Shown: positions 41,014-51,661, counted from the first letter of the stretch. The stretch: 64,000 bases of DNA from Methanoculleus caldifontis (GCF_032842345.1 NZ_WBKO01000001.1:558001-622000); one strand, 5' to 3'. Numbers and translations: made by a program. The notes: generated by a model from the letters alone, not told the origin.

Positions 41014-42792
41014 ATGGTCCCGTGGGAACTCCTATTCGCCATCATTCCCGGCCTGATCCTCTTCTTCTACGGAATAGAGAACTTCTCGCGGGAGATCCTC
41101 GCGGTCGCGAAGGGCAGCTTCGCCCGGATCCTCGGCAGGCTGACGTCGCGGCCGGTCGCCGGTGCGCTCCTCGGCGCCGTCGTCACCGCCATCGTCCAGT
41201 CGAGCGCGGCGACGACGATCATCACCGTCGGCCTCGTCAACGCCGGGACGCTCTCGTTCCTCCAGAGCCTCGGCATCATCATCGGCTCGAACATCGGGAC
41301 GACCGTCACCGCCCAGCTCGTCGCCTTCAAGATGACGGCCTTCGGTCAGGTCCTGATCCCGGTCGGGTTCCTCGTCGGGATCTTCGGGAGGCAGTACAAA
41401 TTCCTGGGTAAACCCCTCTTCTACTTCGGCCTCGTCTTCTTCAGTTTGAACCTCATCTCCACGGCGCTCGCACCCTTCCAGGACGACCCCGAGCTCATCG
41501 GGCTCATCACCGGGTTCTCGGCGCTCCCGCTCGCCATCCTGATCGGGTTCCTCTTCACCACGATGGTCCAGTCGAGCTCCGTGACGACCGGACTCGTCGT
41601 CATCCTCGCCCAGCAGGGCCTCCTCACCCTCCCGCAGGCGATCCCGATCCTGCTCGGCGCGAACATCGGTTCGACCACGACGACCCTGATCGCCTCCGCC
41701 CGGATGAACCTCTACTCCCGGCGGGCGGCGGCGGCCCACTTCATCTTCAACCTCGGCGGCGTCCTCCTGATCCTCCCCTTCCTCGTGCCGTTCACCGACC
41801 TCGTGACGACGCTCGGCGGGACGGAGGCGCAGATGGTGGCAAACGCCCACCTCATCTTCAACATAATCGCGGCCGCGGTCTTCCTCCTTCTCATCGCGCA
41901 GTTCGGGAAGCTTGTCGAGCGGGCGGTGCCCGGAACCGAGCCCGAGATCCTGATGCGGACACGCCACCTCGAGGGCGGCATCCCCGACGACACCCGCCTC
42001 GGCTTTGACCTGATCCAGCAGGAGCTCAGGCACGCCCATGAGGTCACGCTCGACCTCTTCCGGGCGGCGACGACCTATCTCGTCACCTCAAAGGAAGCCG
42101 ACTACCAGATGCTCGAGAAGCTCAAGAGCCTGAACAACTACCTGGACCGGAGGATCGAGCAGGCCCTCCGGCAGATCTCGGCAAGGCAGCTCGCAGACCA
42201 CGAGGCGACCGAGGTGGTCTTCCTCGTCCGGATGTCAAACGAGATCGAGCGGCTCGGCGATCTCGGGGCGGACCTCGGCGAGTTCTTCCGCAGGGCGTCG
42301 CGGAACGGAAGCGGCGTCCCCCCCGGTCTCGTCCGGCTGACGGAGAGCGTCTACCGGATCCTCGATGCGAACATCGTCGGGCTCGGCCTCCTCTTCCCCC
42401 GGATCCAGGATACGACCGTTGCGGAGCTCCGCGGCCGGGATATCGAACTCCAGCTCGCCATCAACGAGCGTTACCGCCAGCAGCTCGTCAATCTCAAGAA
42501 GGAGGGCGACCTCGCCGACAGCCGCTACCTCGAGGTCCTCTCCGTCATCGAGGCGGCCAACGCCAAGGTGCGGGACCTCAGGAAGCTCGCCGAGCAGTAC
42601 TCGCGCGAGAAAGCGGTCGAAGCGGCGTCATTCCGGGTGGAGGACCCTTTTGCGTTGCGCAATCCGGTAGCCGGAGATGACCTGAAGGGAGTCGCCGATC
42701 TCCCGGTCGAGCGCCGGATCCCCGGAGTCGACGTACAGGAGGGGCGTCCCGGCGAGTTTTCCCGGGGTGGCGACCACGATCAGGTTCGATAA
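41014..42792 (+). CDS. Na/Pi-cotransporter II family protein with PhoU-like domain
   Basis: 592 residues. Two inverted PF02690 repeats with QSSAATT (~66) and QSSSVTT (~189) motifs, followed by GSNIGTTVT and GANIGSTTTT. Residues ~330-545 are a PhoU-like helical bundle. Role: sodium-dependent phosphate uptake or export. The last 55 codons (from 42628) are antisense to the end of the opposite NAD-kinase-like gene and look non-native (RNPVAGDDLKGVADLPVERR), so a stop may have been lost near 42628. Confidence 0.9.
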   Translation: MVPWELLFAIIPGLILFFYGIENFSREILAVAKGSFARILGRLTSRPVAGALLGAVVTAIVQSSAATTIITVGLVNAGTLSFLQSLGIIIGSNIGTTVTAQLVAFKMTAFGQVLIPVGFLVGIFGRQYKFLGKPLFYFGLVFFSLNLISTALAPFQDDPELIGLITGFSALPLAILIGFLFTTMVQSSSVTTGLVVILAQQGLLTLPQAIPILLGANIGSTTTTLIASARMNLYSRRAAAAHFIFNLGGVLLILPFLVPFTDLVTTLGGTEAQMVANAHLIFNIIAAAVFLLLIAQFGKLVERAVPGTEPEILMRTRHLEGGIPDDTRLGFDLIQQELRHAHEVTLDLFRAATTYLVTSKEADYQMLEKLKSLNNYLDRRIEQALRQISARQLADHEATEVVFLVRMSNEIERLGDLGADLGEFFRRASRNGSGVPPGLVRLTESVYRILDANIVGLGLLFPRIQDTTVAELRGRDIELQLAINERYRQQLVNLKKEGDLADSRYLEVLSVIEAANAKVRDLRKLAEQYSREKAVEAASFRVEDPFALRNPVAGDDLKGVADLPVERRIPGVDVQEGRPGEFSRGGDHDQVR

Positions 42793-43731
42793 CCCGGCCT
42801 TCCGGAGGACGGGCGGGCTGATCTGCTGGTTCCCCCGGCCGAGGACGAACCCCTGGGCACCGATGGGGCTCACGACGATCTTCGCCCGCGGGTGCTCGTC
42901 GAGGAGGGCGAGAAGCGTCCGCTCGTCGGCGTCGCGGGCGAGAACCTCCCCGTTTTGGACAACGTCGATGCCGAGCAGGGTAGGGGCGAGATCGAGCCGC
43001 TCCATGATCCGCGCCGTCGTGCTCCCGGCGCCGATGATATAGATGGTCTCCGGCAGCATGATCTCAGCCATGAACGCGGCAATATCGTCCTTCGCCCGCT
43101 CCTCGTCCTGCTGCTCAAAGACCTGCTTCCCTCCTTGCGTCCGCTCGGGGATGTAGGGGACGCACGCGTAGCCGTAGAGCCGGGCGGAGAGACGGCCCGA
43201 CCGATAGGCCTCTTCATCGACGTCCATCACCTCGGAGTCCCGGCAGGGGATCCGCCCGGCCTGCCGGATGAGGTCGGCCGCCGCTGCCGGGTTGACCGCA
43301 AAGACCGCGGAGTACATCTTCACCCCGGCCGGGATGCCGAGGATCGGGATCGATCGCTCCACCGCGTCAAAGACGTCGCGGGCCGTCCCGTCCCCGCCGC
43401 AGAAGACGACGAGATCGACCCCGGCGTCGAGGAACGTCCGGCAGGCAGCCTTCGTATCGCTGGCGGCGGTCGGAACGCCGGGCCGGTAGAGGACGGTGGA
43501 GCGGTCGATGCCGGCACGCTCGAGGACATCTTCGCCCATCGATCCTGCGCAGGTATACCACGCGATATCGTCGTCACGGAGGAGGGAGAGGGCCTGCACC
43601 GCACGGTCGCAGGCGTGCGGGACCGCGCCGCGCCGGAGCGCTTCCGCCACGTGTCCGTCCGTCCCTTTAAGCCCCACGGCACCGCCCAACCCGGCGACCG
43701 GGTTGAGCAGGAACCCGACGGTCTGTGTCAT
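42628..43731 (-). CDS. ATP-NAD kinase family protein (COG3199)
   Basis: 367 residues. GFLLNPVAGLGG opening and VVFCGGDGTARDVFDAV, the GGDGT phosphate-donor motif of NAD/diacylglycerol kinases, then GIPAGVKMYSAVFAV. The C-terminal ~200 residues (KIVVSPIGAQGFVLGRGNQQ) are typical of the longer COG3199 type. Probable NADP supply. Its start is 27 bp after trpA, so it may be read through from the trp operon. Confidence 0.87.
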   Translation of the reverse strand: MTQTVGFLLNPVAGLGGAVGLKGTDGHVAEALRRGAVPHACDRAVQALSLLRDDDIAWYTCAGSMGEDVLERAGIDRSTVLYRPGVPTAASDTKAACRTFLDAGVDLVVFCGGDGTARDVFDAVERSIPILGIPAGVKMYSAVFAVNPAAAADLIRQAGRIPCRDSEVMDVDEEAYRSGRLSARLYGYACVPYIPERTQGGKQVFEQQDEERAKDDIAAFMAEIMLPETIYIIGAGSTTARIMERLDLAPTLLGIDVVQNGEVLARDADERTLLALLDEHPRAKIVVSPIGAQGFVLGRGNQQISPPVLRKAGLSNLIVVATPGKLAGTPLLYVDSGDPALDREIGDSLQVISGYRIAQRKRVLHPE

Positions 43732-43758
43732 CCCTCTACTCTTTCCCGCCGGGGTATA

Positions 43759-44565
43759 TCAGGTTCGGGATCGGGGAACGAGCCCGCCACGTAGCGACCG
43801 GACCGCGGTGCGGAGGGCATCCTGCATCCCCGCCTCGTCGCCCACGTGCTCCTCGATCGCCCGGACGAGAGCGCTCCCCACGATGACGCCGTTCGCGCCG
43901 GCCTCGACGACCGCCGCCACATGTTCCGGGCGCGAGACCCCGAACCCGACGGCGATGGGAAGATCCGTCTTCTCCCGCACCGTGCCGACCAGCCCGGCAA
44001 GGTTCGGGGGGAGCCGGTCGCGCTCCCCGGTCACCCCCTCGAGCGAGATGAGGTAGACGAATCCCGAGGCTCCGCGAAGGATCGCGTGCTGCCGCTCCGC
44101 CGAAGTCGTCGGGGCGATGAGGGCGATCCGGTCGATGCCGTGCCGGAGGGCGGAGGGCGCGACCTCGCCCGACTCCTCGGCGGGAAGGTCGACGACGAGG
44201 ACGCCGTCCGCACCGGCGGCGGCGGCATCCGCGAAGAACCGGTCGGTTCCCCGGTGGTAGATGATGTTGTAGTAGGTGAAGAGGACGATGGGGAGCAACG
44301 GCGCGTACTCCCTGACCCGCCGGACGAGAGCGAAGGCGTCGTCCGGGGTGGTCCCCGCCCGGAGAGCCCGTACGTGCGCCCGCTCGATCACGGGGCCGTC
44401 CGCCACGGGGTCGGAGTAGGGGAGGGCGATCTCGAGGAGGTCGACGCCCGCGTCGACCATCGCCGCCGCCGCCCGAAACGACGCCTCGATGCCGGGGTCC
44501 CCGGCGACGGTAAACCCGATGAAGGCCGGGTTCTTCCGGGCAAAGAGCGCCCTGATCCGGCTCAT
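43759..44565 (-). CDS. trpA: Tryptophan synthase alpha subunit
   Basis: 268 residues. Cleaves indole-3-glycerol phosphate. The catalytic Glu is in [19 protein letters not shown] together with the catalytic Asp; [15 protein letters not shown] and [12 protein letters not shown] (phosphate site region) follow. Starts inside the trpB stop (4-nt overlap). Confidence 0.96.
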   Translation of the reverse strand: MSRIRALFARKNPAFIGFTVAGDPGIEASFRAAAAMVDAGVDLLEIALPYSDPVADGPVIERAHVRALRAGTTPDDAFALVRRVREYAPLLPIVLFTYYNIIYHRGTDRFFADAAAAGADGVLVVDLPAEESGEVAPSALRHGIDRIALIAPTTSAERQHAILRGASGFVYLISLEGVTGERDRLPPNLAGLVGTVREKTDLPIAVGFGVSRPEHVAAVVEAGANGVIVGSALVRAIEEHVGDEAGMQDALRTAVRSLRGGLVPRSRT

Positions 44566-45734
44566 GCTGCACCGCCGTGGAGGCTTGCAACGTCGGCGAC
44601 ATCCTTGTCGCCCCTCCCGGAGAGGTTGATGACGAGAATCCCGTCCCGGTCGAGGTCGTCCGCCGCCCGGAGGGCGTAGGCGACCGCGTGGGCGGACTCG
44701 AGCGCCGGGATGATCCCCTCGGTCCGGGAGAGGTGGCGGAAGGCGTGGAGGGCTTCGGCGTCAGTGACCGCCTCGTAGCGGACCCTTCCGGAGTCCTTTA
44801 ACATGGCATGCTCGGGCCCGACCGAGGGGTGGTCGAGGCCTGCGGCGACGGAGTGCGTCTCGAGCGCCTGGCCGTCGCCGTCCTGGAGGAGGTAGGAGAG
44901 CGCACCCTGGAAGACCCCGATCGAACCGGCCGAGAGCGAGGCCCCGTGACGGCCGGACTCGAGCCCCTCGCCGCCCGCCTCCACGCCGACGAGCGCCACG
45001 TCGTCGTTCACGAACGGGTAGAAGATCCCGATCGCGTTCGAGCCCCCGCCGACGCAGGCGACGACGGTGTCGGGGAGCCTCCCCTCCCTCTCGAGTATCT
45101 GCCGCCGCGCCTCCTCGCCGATGACCGACTGGAAGTCCCGGACGATCCGGGGGAAGGGATGCGGGCCGACGCAGGAGCCGAGCAGGTAGTGGGTCTCCCG
45201 GAGGTTCGCCACCCAGTCGCGCATCGCCGCGTTGATGGCGTCCTTCAGCGTCCGCGTCCCCGAGGCAACCGGGACGACCCGGGCGCCGAGGAGCTCCATC
45301 CGGAAGACGTTCAGCGCCTGGCGCCGGGTGTCCACCTCGCCCATGTAGACTTCGACGGGGAGGCCGAGGGCCGCCCCCGCGATTGCCGTCGCGACACCGT
45401 GCTGTCCGGCGCCGGTCTCGGCGATGAGCCGGCGCTTGCCCATGAACTTCGCCATCAGCGCCTGGCCGAGGGTGTTGTTCAGCTTGTGCGCACCGCCGTG
45501 GAGGAGGTCCTCGCGCTTCAGGTAGACCCGGCAGCCGAGGTCGCGGGAGAGGTTCCCGCAGTAGGTGAGCGGGGTCTCCCGCCCGGCATACTCGTGAAGG
45601 TACCAGGAGAGCCGGCGGGCGAACTCCGGGTCCGCGGAGACGCGGGCGTAGGTCTCCTCAAGCTCGATCAGCGCGCTCATCAGGGTTTCGGGCACGTACT
45701 GCCCGCCGTATCTTCCGTATCGTCCTGCTATCAT
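44562..45734 (-). CDS. trpB: Tryptophan synthase beta subunit
   Basis: 390 residues from ATG 45734 ([20 protein letters not shown]); the frame is open further upstream but that part overlaps trpF and has no family match. PLP lysine in [28 protein letters not shown], and the phosphate loop GGGSNAIG. Condenses indole with serine. Overlaps trpF by ATGA. Confidence 0.96.
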   Translation of the reverse strand: MIAGRYGRYGGQYVPETLMSALIELEETYARVSADPEFARRLSWYLHEYAGRETPLTYCGNLSRDLGCRVYLKREDLLHGGAHKLNNTLGQALMAKFMGKRRLIAETGAGQHGVATAIAGAALGLPVEVYMGEVDTRRQALNVFRMELLGARVVPVASGTRTLKDAINAAMRDWVANLRETHYLLGSCVGPHPFPRIVRDFQSVIGEEARRQILEREGRLPDTVVACVGGGSNAIGIFYPFVNDDVALVGVEAGGEGLESGRHGASLSAGSIGVFQGALSYLLQDGDGQALETHSVAAGLDHPSVGPEHAMLKDSGRVRYEAVTDAEALHAFRHLSRTEGIIPALESAHAVAYALRAADDLDRDGILVINLSGRGDKDVADVASLHGGAA

Positions 45735-46303
45735 GAATCGATCGTCCTGCATATCTTCACGAACGCCCGCATGAGGCGCTCGTCCTTGACCCCCGGCGCC
45801 GCCTCGACGCCCGAGCAGACACCGACGGCGTAGGGCCGCACCGTCCGTACTGCATCGCCGACGTTTCCGGGGGCGAGCCCGCCCGCGAGGATGACCGGCA
45901 CCCGCGAGGAGGCAACGCATTTCCGGGCATACTCCGGGTCGAACGCCCGCCCGGTGCCGTGGCTGGAATCGACGATCACCGCGTCGCAGTCGTCCCGAAG
46001 GGGGTCGCCGGGCGCGAGCATCCGGATGACCCGGACCCCCGCGTCGGGCGGGACGGCGAGCCTGCCCGCCACCTGCACGGCATCCGGCCGCGAGGAGAGG
46101 ATCGCCGAAAGGTCTTCTTCCCGGTCGGTCGAGGTGACGGCGACCGTGGTCACGAACGGCGGGACCGCCGCAAAGATCGCCCGGGCCCGATCCGGGCTCA
46201 CCGACCGGGGAGAGGGGCTCGCGAGGACCACCCCGATCGCGTCGGCTCCGGCCGCCGCGGCGGCACGGGCGTCGCCGGGGCTCGTCATCCCGCAGATCTT
46301 CAC
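45731..46303 (-). CDS. trpF: Phosphoribosylanthranilate isomerase
   Basis: 190 residues. The hallmark [20 protein letters not shown] at the N-terminus carries the catalytic Cys; VQVAGRLA and [15 protein letters not shown] (phosphate-binding) follow, and the conserved Asp is in [15 protein letters not shown]. Length normal. 4-nt overlaps at both ends. Confidence 0.95.
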   Translation of the reverse strand: MKICGMTSPGDARAAAAAGADAIGVVLASPSPRSVSPDRARAIFAAVPPFVTTVAVTSTDREEDLSAILSSRPDAVQVAGRLAVPPDAGVRVIRMLAPGDPLRDDCDAVIVDSSHGTGRAFDPEYARKCVASSRVPVILAGGLAPGNVGDAVRTVRPYAVGVCSGVEAAPGVKDERLMRAFVKICRTIDS

Positions 46304-47058
46304 GCGAATAGGAACCCCTCCAGTCGCTTTCGCCGGTCCCGTGCCGACATCAGGGCGGACCCGATCAGGAACGCATCGCAGTGCCGGGAGAGGCGACGGA
46401 CGTCGTAGGGCCAGAGGATGCCGCTCTCGGAGACCACAGTCCTCCCCTCGTCGCGTGCCGCCTCCGCGAGGCTGACCGTCGTCGTGAGATCGATCGCCAG
46501 CGTATCGAGGTTGCGGTTGTTGATCCCGATGAGAGCCGTCTCCGTCGCAAGCGCCCGCTCCATCTCGCCCCTGTTATGCACCTCGACGAGCGGCTCGAGA
46601 TCGAGCGCGAGCGCCATTTCAACGAACGCCGGGAGCCGGTCGCCGAGCACCCTGACGATCAGGAGGACGGCATCGGCGCCGATTGCCCGGCTCTCGGCGA
46701 GCTGGCGTTCGTCGATGATGAAGTCTTTCCGGAGGATCGGTATAGAGACCGCACGTCGCACCCGGACGAGGTTCTCCGTACTCCCCCCGAAGTAGGCGGG
46801 TTCGGTCAGCACCGAGAGCCCGGCGGCCCCGGCGGCGGCGAACTCGCCGGCGATCGCTTCAGGGGTGCAGCCGTCGTGAAGCCTCCCGCGGGACGGGGAG
46901 GCGTACTTCACCTCGGCGATGACCGCATTTTTCTCCCGGCACGCCCGTATCGACTTTTCAAGGCTCCGGTGGGGCAGAGCGTCGGGATCAAAGGCCGGAA
47001 GGGCCTCGAGATCCCTGAGGCGCTCACCGGTCGACCGGACGATCTCATCGAGGATCAT
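46300..47058 (-). CDS. trpC: Indole-3-glycerol-phosphate synthase
   Basis: 252 residues. [15 protein letters not shown] (catalytic Lys), [34 protein letters not shown], and [14 protein letters not shown] are the IGPS motifs; VVSESGI closes the phosphate site. Overlaps trpD and trpF by 4 nt each. Confidence 0.96.
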   Translation of the reverse strand: MILDEIVRSTGERLRDLEALPAFDPDALPHRSLEKSIRACREKNAVIAEVKYASPSRGRLHDGCTPEAIAGEFAAAGAAGLSVLTEPAYFGGSTENLVRVRRAVSIPILRKDFIIDERQLAESRAIGADAVLLIVRVLGDRLPAFVEMALALDLEPLVEVHNRGEMERALATETALIGINNRNLDTLAIDLTTTVSLAEAARDEGRTVVSESGILWPYDVRRLSRHCDAFLIGSALMSARDRRKRLEGFLFA

Positions 47059-48071
47059 GCCGCGCCTCCGGTCGCTTCGACCAGGCGGCGGAGCCGCTCG
47101 AGCGCCGCCCCCGAGTCGATCGAAGCCTCAGCCCGTGCTATCCCGCCGGCGATGCCCCCGGCCTTTCCGCCGAGGTAGATCGCCGCCCCGGCGTTGAGGA
47201 GGACGATATCCCGGGCGGGCCCCTCGTCGCCCGACAGAACGGAGAGGAGGGTCGCCGCGTTCTCTGCCGGCCCGCCGCCCCGGATGGCGGCAAGAGGCGA
47301 GTGCGGGATCCCGTACTCCGTGCAGTCGAGCGTATACGTTACGACCTCGCCGCCCCGGAGTTCCGCGACCGTCGTCGGGCCGGCCGTCGCGATCTCGTCG
47401 AGGCCGGCGCCGTGGACGACCATCGCCCGCTTCGCGCCGAGGTCGGCGAGGACCCGGGCGACCGGGGCGGTCAGACGGGGATCGTAGACGCCGAGGAGGT
47501 GCGCTCCCGCACCCGCCGGGTTCGCCAGGGGGCCGAGAAGGTTGAAGACCGTCCGTATCCCGATCTCCTGCCGGGCCGGCCGGGCGTGCTGCATCGCCGG
47601 GTGGTAGGCCGGGGCGAAGAGGAAGACGATCCCCGCGGTCGAGAGGACCTCCGCCACCCGGTCGGGCGGGATCGCAACGGAGACGCCGAGCGCCTCGAGG
47701 ACGTCGGCGGAGCCGCACCGGCTCGATACGCCGCGGTTCCCGTGCTTCACGATCGGAACCCCGGCACCGGCCGCGACGAAGGCGGCCGCGGTGCTGATGT
47801 TGAAGGTTCCAGCACCGTCGCCCCCGGTCCCGCAGGTATCCACCCGCGCATCGGGGGCCGGGAGGGAGACCGGGACTGCCGCCGCCCGCATCACCCGGGC
47901 GAGCGCCGCGATCTCCGCGACGGTCTCCCCCTTCATCCGGAGCGCCGTGAGGAACCCGCCGATCTGGGCGGGGGTCGCGGCACCCCGCATGATCTCCTCC
48001 ATCACCCCTCCCGCCTCGGCGGGGGTGAGGTCCGTGCCCGAGGAGACCCGGGCGATCGCCTCGCGGATCAT
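47055..48071 (-). CDS. trpD: Anthranilate phosphoribosyltransferase
   Basis: 338 residues. VDTCGTGGDGAGTFNISTAA is the PRPP-binding GTGGD motif and KHGNRGVSSRCGSADVLEAL the anthranilate site. Length normal for a stand-alone TrpD (no fused glutaminase). Coupled to trpG and trpC through ATGA overlaps. Confidence 0.96.
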   Translation of the reverse strand: MIREAIARVSSGTDLTPAEAGGVMEEIMRGAATPAQIGGFLTALRMKGETVAEIAALARVMRAAAVPVSLPAPDARVDTCGTGGDGAGTFNISTAAAFVAAGAGVPIVKHGNRGVSSRCGSADVLEALGVSVAIPPDRVAEVLSTAGIVFLFAPAYHPAMQHARPARQEIGIRTVFNLLGPLANPAGAGAHLLGVYDPRLTAPVARVLADLGAKRAMVVHGAGLDEIATAGPTTVAELRGGEVVTYTLDCTEYGIPHSPLAAIRGGGPAENAATLLSVLSGDEGPARDIVLLNAGAAIYLGGKAGGIAGGIARAEASIDSGAALERLRRLVEATGGAA

Positions 48072-48646
48072 GCCCCGCCCTCCGTCGTGGAGAGGAAGTT
48101 TGCCATCAGCCGACCCCCTTCGGGGGTGAGGATGCTCTCCGGGTGGAACTGTACCCCCTCGATCGGGAACTCCCGGTGCCGGACGCCCATGACCGCCCCG
48201 TCGTCGCTCTCTGCCGTCACCGCAAGGCAGTCCGGGACCGTTGCCGGGTCGATGACGAGCGAGTGGTAGCGGGTCGCGACGAGGGGGCTTGCCACCCCCG
48301 CGTAGATCCCCGCACCGTCGTGCCGGACGACCGACCGCTTCCCGTGCATCAGCCTCTCAGCGCGGGCGATCCCCGCACCGAAGGCGAGGCCGATCGCCTG
48401 GTGGCCGAGGCAGACGCCGAGCGTCGGGACCGTCCGGCTGATCGTCGAGAGGACCTCCCGGTAGAGTCCGCACTCGCGGGGATGCCCCGGACCGGGGGAG
48501 AGGACGACCCGGTCGAAGGCGAGGGATGCGATCCGCTCGTATGGCACATCGCTCTTCACCACGACCGGCTCCGCGCCGAGCGCCCCGATCTGCTGGCAGA
48601 GGTTGAACGTGAAACTGTCGTAACTGTCGATGACGAGCACCCGCAT
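48068..48646 (-). CDS. trpG: Anthranilate synthase glutaminase subunit
   Basis: 192 residues from ATG 48646; an adjacent ATG at 48649 adds one Met, but GAGGTGG is better spaced to the second. Class-I amidotransferase triad: Cys in LGVCLGHQAIG, His-Glu in GVQFHPESIL; oxyanion strand LSPGPGHPREC. Supplies ammonia to TrpE. Confidence 0.95.
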   Translation of the reverse strand: MRVLVIDSYDSFTFNLCQQIGALGAEPVVVKSDVPYERIASLAFDRVVLSPGPGHPRECGLYREVLSTISRTVPTLGVCLGHQAIGLAFGAGIARAERLMHGKRSVVRHDGAGIYAGVASPLVATRYHSLVIDPATVPDCLAVTAESDDGAVMGVRHREFPIEGVQFHPESILTPEGGRLMANFLSTTEGGA

Positions 48647-50148
48647 CATTCCACCTCCGCCGCACCGAGCGCCGCAAGCATCGCCCGGCCTTTGTTCTCG
48701 GTCTCGGCCCATTCGCGTTCGGGATCGGAGTCGGCCACGATCCCCGCCCCCACCTGGACAGAGGCAAGGCCGTCCTGCACCACGACCGTCCGGATGGCTA
48801 TCGCGAGGTCCATCGTGCCGGAGAAACCGAGGTAGCCGACGGCTCCGGCGTAGATCCCGCGCCGGAGCCCTTCCGTCTCGTCGATGATCTGCATCGCCCG
48901 GACCTTCGGGGCGCCCGAAACGGTCCCCGCCGGGAAGCAGGACCGGAGGGCGTCGAACCGGTCGCACCCCTCCCGGAGCCTGCCCGATACCGTCGAGACG
49001 ATGTGCTGGACGTGCGAGAACCGCTCGACGGTCATGAACCCTTCGACCGAGACGCTCCCGTAGGCAGATACCGCCCCGACGTCGTTTCGTGCGAGGTCGA
49101 CGAGCATGATATGCTCGGCCCGCTCTTTCTCGTCGCTGAGGAGCTCTGCCGCGAGCCGGTCGTCCTCCGCCGCCGTCCGCCCCCGCGGCCGGGTGCCGGC
49201 GATCGGGACCGTCGTCACCTGCCCGTCCTCCACCCGGACGAGCATCTCGGGACTGCTCCCCGCGACCGTCAGGTCGCCGAAGTCCAGGTAGTACATGTAG
49301 GGGCTCGGGTTCCTCGTCCGGAGCCGCCGGTAGATCCCGAACGGGTCGCCGCCCGTCCGGCAGGTCAGCCTCCGGGAGAGGACCGCCTGGAAGATCTCGC
49401 CTGCTGCGATATGCTCCTTGATCCGGAGGACCGCGTCCGAGAACTCCTCGCGGGTGCAGGACGACGATGCCGCGACCCCGGAGGGGTCCGGGCCGGCCGG
49501 ACCGGCGGGGCCGAGACCGCGTATCCGGGCGATCACTCCGCCGACCGCCTCGGCAGCCCGGCAGTACCCCTCCTCCGGGTCGGCCCCGTCGGCGAGCAGG
49601 TTCCGGATGACCGTAAGCCGCCGCTCCCGGTGGTCGAGGGCGAGGCAATCCAGCGCCAGCATGAACCGGGCGACGGGCTCGTCCGGATCCTCCGCCGCAC
49701 CCGGCCGGACCGTCGGGTGGATCGACGGGACGAGGTCGTAGGAGAAGTAGCCGGCAAGCCCTCCCGAGAATCGCGGGAGCGACGAGGGAACGGCCAGGAA
49801 CCGGTCCATGAACGAGCGGACGGCATCGACCGGGTCGTCCGCCTCGATCTCTCCGGCAACCTCCCGGATGTGTGAATCACCGGAGACCGTCACCGCCCCA
49901 TCGGCGGCGACGGCGATCTCAGCGGCCGGTGCGGTGCAGATGAACGAGTACCGGGCAGCCTTCCCGCCCCCCTCGAGCGACTCCAGCAGGAACCCGGGAC
50001 CATCCCGGAGGGAGGCATAGAGGTCCGCCGGAGGCAGGGCCGGGAGCGGGATCTCACAAAATACCGGGACGATGAGAGGCCGGCCGCTGTACGCAGCAGC
50101 CTCTTCGCGCCCTATCTTCAGGTTGTGCTCTCTTCGAGCGCTGTCCAT
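48646..50148 (-). CDS. trpE: Anthranilate synthase component I
   Basis: 500 residues. The chorismate-binding core includes IAGTRPRGRTAAEDDRLAAE, HIMLVDLARNDVG and FPAGTVSGAPKVRAMQIIDE. The N-terminal LLES (in GPGFLLESLEGG) is the tryptophan feedback site, so the enzyme is probably allosterically inhibited. Starts 10 bp after trpB2. Confidence 0.96.
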   Translation of the reverse strand: MDSARREHNLKIGREEAAAYSGRPLIVPVFCEIPLPALPPADLYASLRDGPGFLLESLEGGGKAARYSFICTAPAAEIAVAADGAVTVSGDSHIREVAGEIEADDPVDAVRSFMDRFLAVPSSLPRFSGGLAGYFSYDLVPSIHPTVRPGAAEDPDEPVARFMLALDCLALDHRERRLTVIRNLLADGADPEEGYCRAAEAVGGVIARIRGLGPAGPAGPDPSGVAASSSCTREEFSDAVLRIKEHIAAGEIFQAVLSRRLTCRTGGDPFGIYRRLRTRNPSPYMYYLDFGDLTVAGSSPEMLVRVEDGQVTTVPIAGTRPRGRTAAEDDRLAAELLSDEKERAEHIMLVDLARNDVGAVSAYGSVSVEGFMTVERFSHVQHIVSTVSGRLREGCDRFDALRSCFPAGTVSGAPKVRAMQIIDETEGLRRGIYAGAVGYLGFSGTMDLAIAIRTVVVQDGLASVQVGAGIVADSDPEREWAETENKGRAMLAALGAAEVE

Positions 50149-50158
50149 TCCACCGGCA

Positions 50159-51517
50159 TCACCCCGTCGCAGGAAGCCTGGCGAGCGACTCCTTGATCAG
50201 ATCCGCCGGGTATTCGTAGTCGACGAGCTTTCCGGCAAAATAGGCCTCGTAGGAGGAGAAGTCGAAGTTGCCGTGTCCGGAGTTGTTGAAGAGGATCACC
50301 TTCGCTTCATTGGTCTCCCGGCACCGGAGGGCCTCGTCGATCGCGGCCTTCACGGCGTGGGCGGCCTCGGGCGCGACGATGATCCCCTCGGTCCGCGCAA
50401 ACGTCACGGCGGCGTCGAAGACCTCGTTCTGGCGGTAGGCGACGGGCCGCGCGACGCCGTCGCGGACGAGGCGGGAGACGAGCGGCGCCATCCCGTGGTA
50501 GCGGAGTCCTCCGGCGTGGATCGCCGGCGGGACGAAGTCGTGGCCGAGGGTGAACATCCGCAGAAGCGGCGTCAGCCCTGCGACGTCCCCGAAGTCATAG
50601 GCGTAGAGCCCCTTCGTCAGGGTGGGGCAGGCGGCCGGCTCCACCGCGATGATATCGGTGTCGGGGTGCTTCCCGGTCATTTTGTCGCCGGCGAACGGGA
50701 AGGAGAGCCCGGCAAAGTTGGTGCCGCCGCCGACGCACCCGATCACGACGTCGGGGTAGGCGTCCTCCATCGCGAGCTGCTGCTGTGCTTCCTGGCCGAT
50801 GATCGTCTGGTGGAGGCAGACGTGGTTGAGGACGGAACCGAGGGCGTAGTTGGTGTTCTCGTGGGCGGCCGCGTCCTCGACCGCCTCGGAGATGGCGATC
50901 CCGAGCGAGCCCGGCGTATCGGGGTCGCGGGCGAGGATCGCCTGACCCGACCGGGTCTTCTGCGACGGGCTCGGAATGCACTCGGCGCCGTAGACCTGCA
51001 TCATGCTCTTCCTGTAGGGCTTCTGGTCGTAGGAGGACCGGACCATGTAGACGGTACACTCCATATCGAAGAGGCCCGTTGCAAACGCAAGCGACGAGCC
51101 CCACTGCCCCGCCCCGGTCTCGGTCGCGAGCCGCTCTACCCCCGCCTCGCGGTTATAGTAGGCCTGGGGGATGGCGGTGTTGGGCTTGTGCGACCCCGGC
51201 GGGCTCACGCCCTCCCATTTGAAGTAGATCTTTGCCGGGGTCTTTAAGGCCTTCTCAAGCCTTCGCGCCCGGTAGAGGGGGCTCGGCCTCCAGAGGGTGA
51301 GGATCTCCCGGACCTCGTCGGGAATATCGATGTAGCGCTCCGTGCTCATCTCCTGCCGGATCAGTTCCATCGGGAAGATGTGGCGGAGGTCGTCGGGAAC
51401 CGCCGGTTTCCCGGTAGCCGGGTGGAGAGGCGGATCCATGGGTGTGGGGAGGTCCGCCTGAACGTTATACCACCGTTTCGGCATCTCTCCCTCGTCAAGG
51501 AGGATCTTCGTCTGCAT
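50159..51517 (-). CDS. trpB2: Tryptophan synthase beta, TrpB2 type
   Basis: 452 residues from ATG 51517 ([20 protein letters not shown]). Recognised as the long TrpB2 form: N-terminal [13 protein letters not shown] lysine in [30 protein letters not shown], and [10 protein letters not shown]. TrpB2 can use free indole or O-phosphoserine and does not bind TrpA well. It heads the operon that also has a normal trpB. A TATA box 29 bp upstream predicts a leaderless mRNA. Confidence 0.92.
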   Translation of the reverse strand: MQTKILLDEGEMPKRWYNVQADLPTPMDPPLHPATGKPAVPDDLRHIFPMELIRQEMSTERYIDIPDEVREILTLWRPSPLYRARRLEKALKTPAKIYFKWEGVSPPGSHKPNTAIPQAYYNREAGVERLATETGAGQWGSSLAFATGLFDMECTVYMVRSSYDQKPYRKSMMQVYGAECIPSPSQKTRSGQAILARDPDTPGSLGIAISEAVEDAAAHENTNYALGSVLNHVCLHQTIIGQEAQQQLAMEDAYPDVVIGCVGGGTNFAGLSFPFAGDKMTGKHPDTDIIAVEPAACPTLTKGLYAYDFGDVAGLTPLLRMFTLGHDFVPPAIHAGGLRYHGMAPLVSRLVRDGVARPVAYRQNEVFDAAVTFARTEGIIVAPEAAHAVKAAIDEALRCRETNEAKVILFNNSGHGNFDFSSYEAYFAGKLVDYEYPADLIKESLARLPATG

Positions 51518-51530
51518 ACAGCATAGTGCT

Positions 51531-51572
51531 CCCTGAACAAATATATACATTGCGGACTATTTTTGTTCAGGG
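51531..51572 (-). promoter_or_regulatory. trp operon promoter inside an 11-bp inverted repeat
   Basis: CCCTGAACAAA (51531-51541) and TTTGTTCAGGG (51562-51572) are perfect complements 20 bp apart. The TATA box (minus strand ATGTATATAT, 51541-51550) lies immediately inside the gene-proximal arm, so a dimeric factor bound to both arms would straddle the TATA/BRE region. Candidate tryptophan-responsive operator; its sequence is not the TGTACA box of Methanothermobacter TrpY. Confidence 0.72.
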
Positions 51573-51661
51573 TAGGATAAATTAGTACAGCGAGATCGAG
51601 AGGATCCACGGTCGTCCCCTGCCGGGAGGGGCACAGAGAAAGGTCCGGGGAAAAAGAGTTT

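Noticed and set aside
45735-45920. Longer trpB start
   Set aside because: Would overlap trpF by about 190 bp and the added residues match nothing in TrpB.
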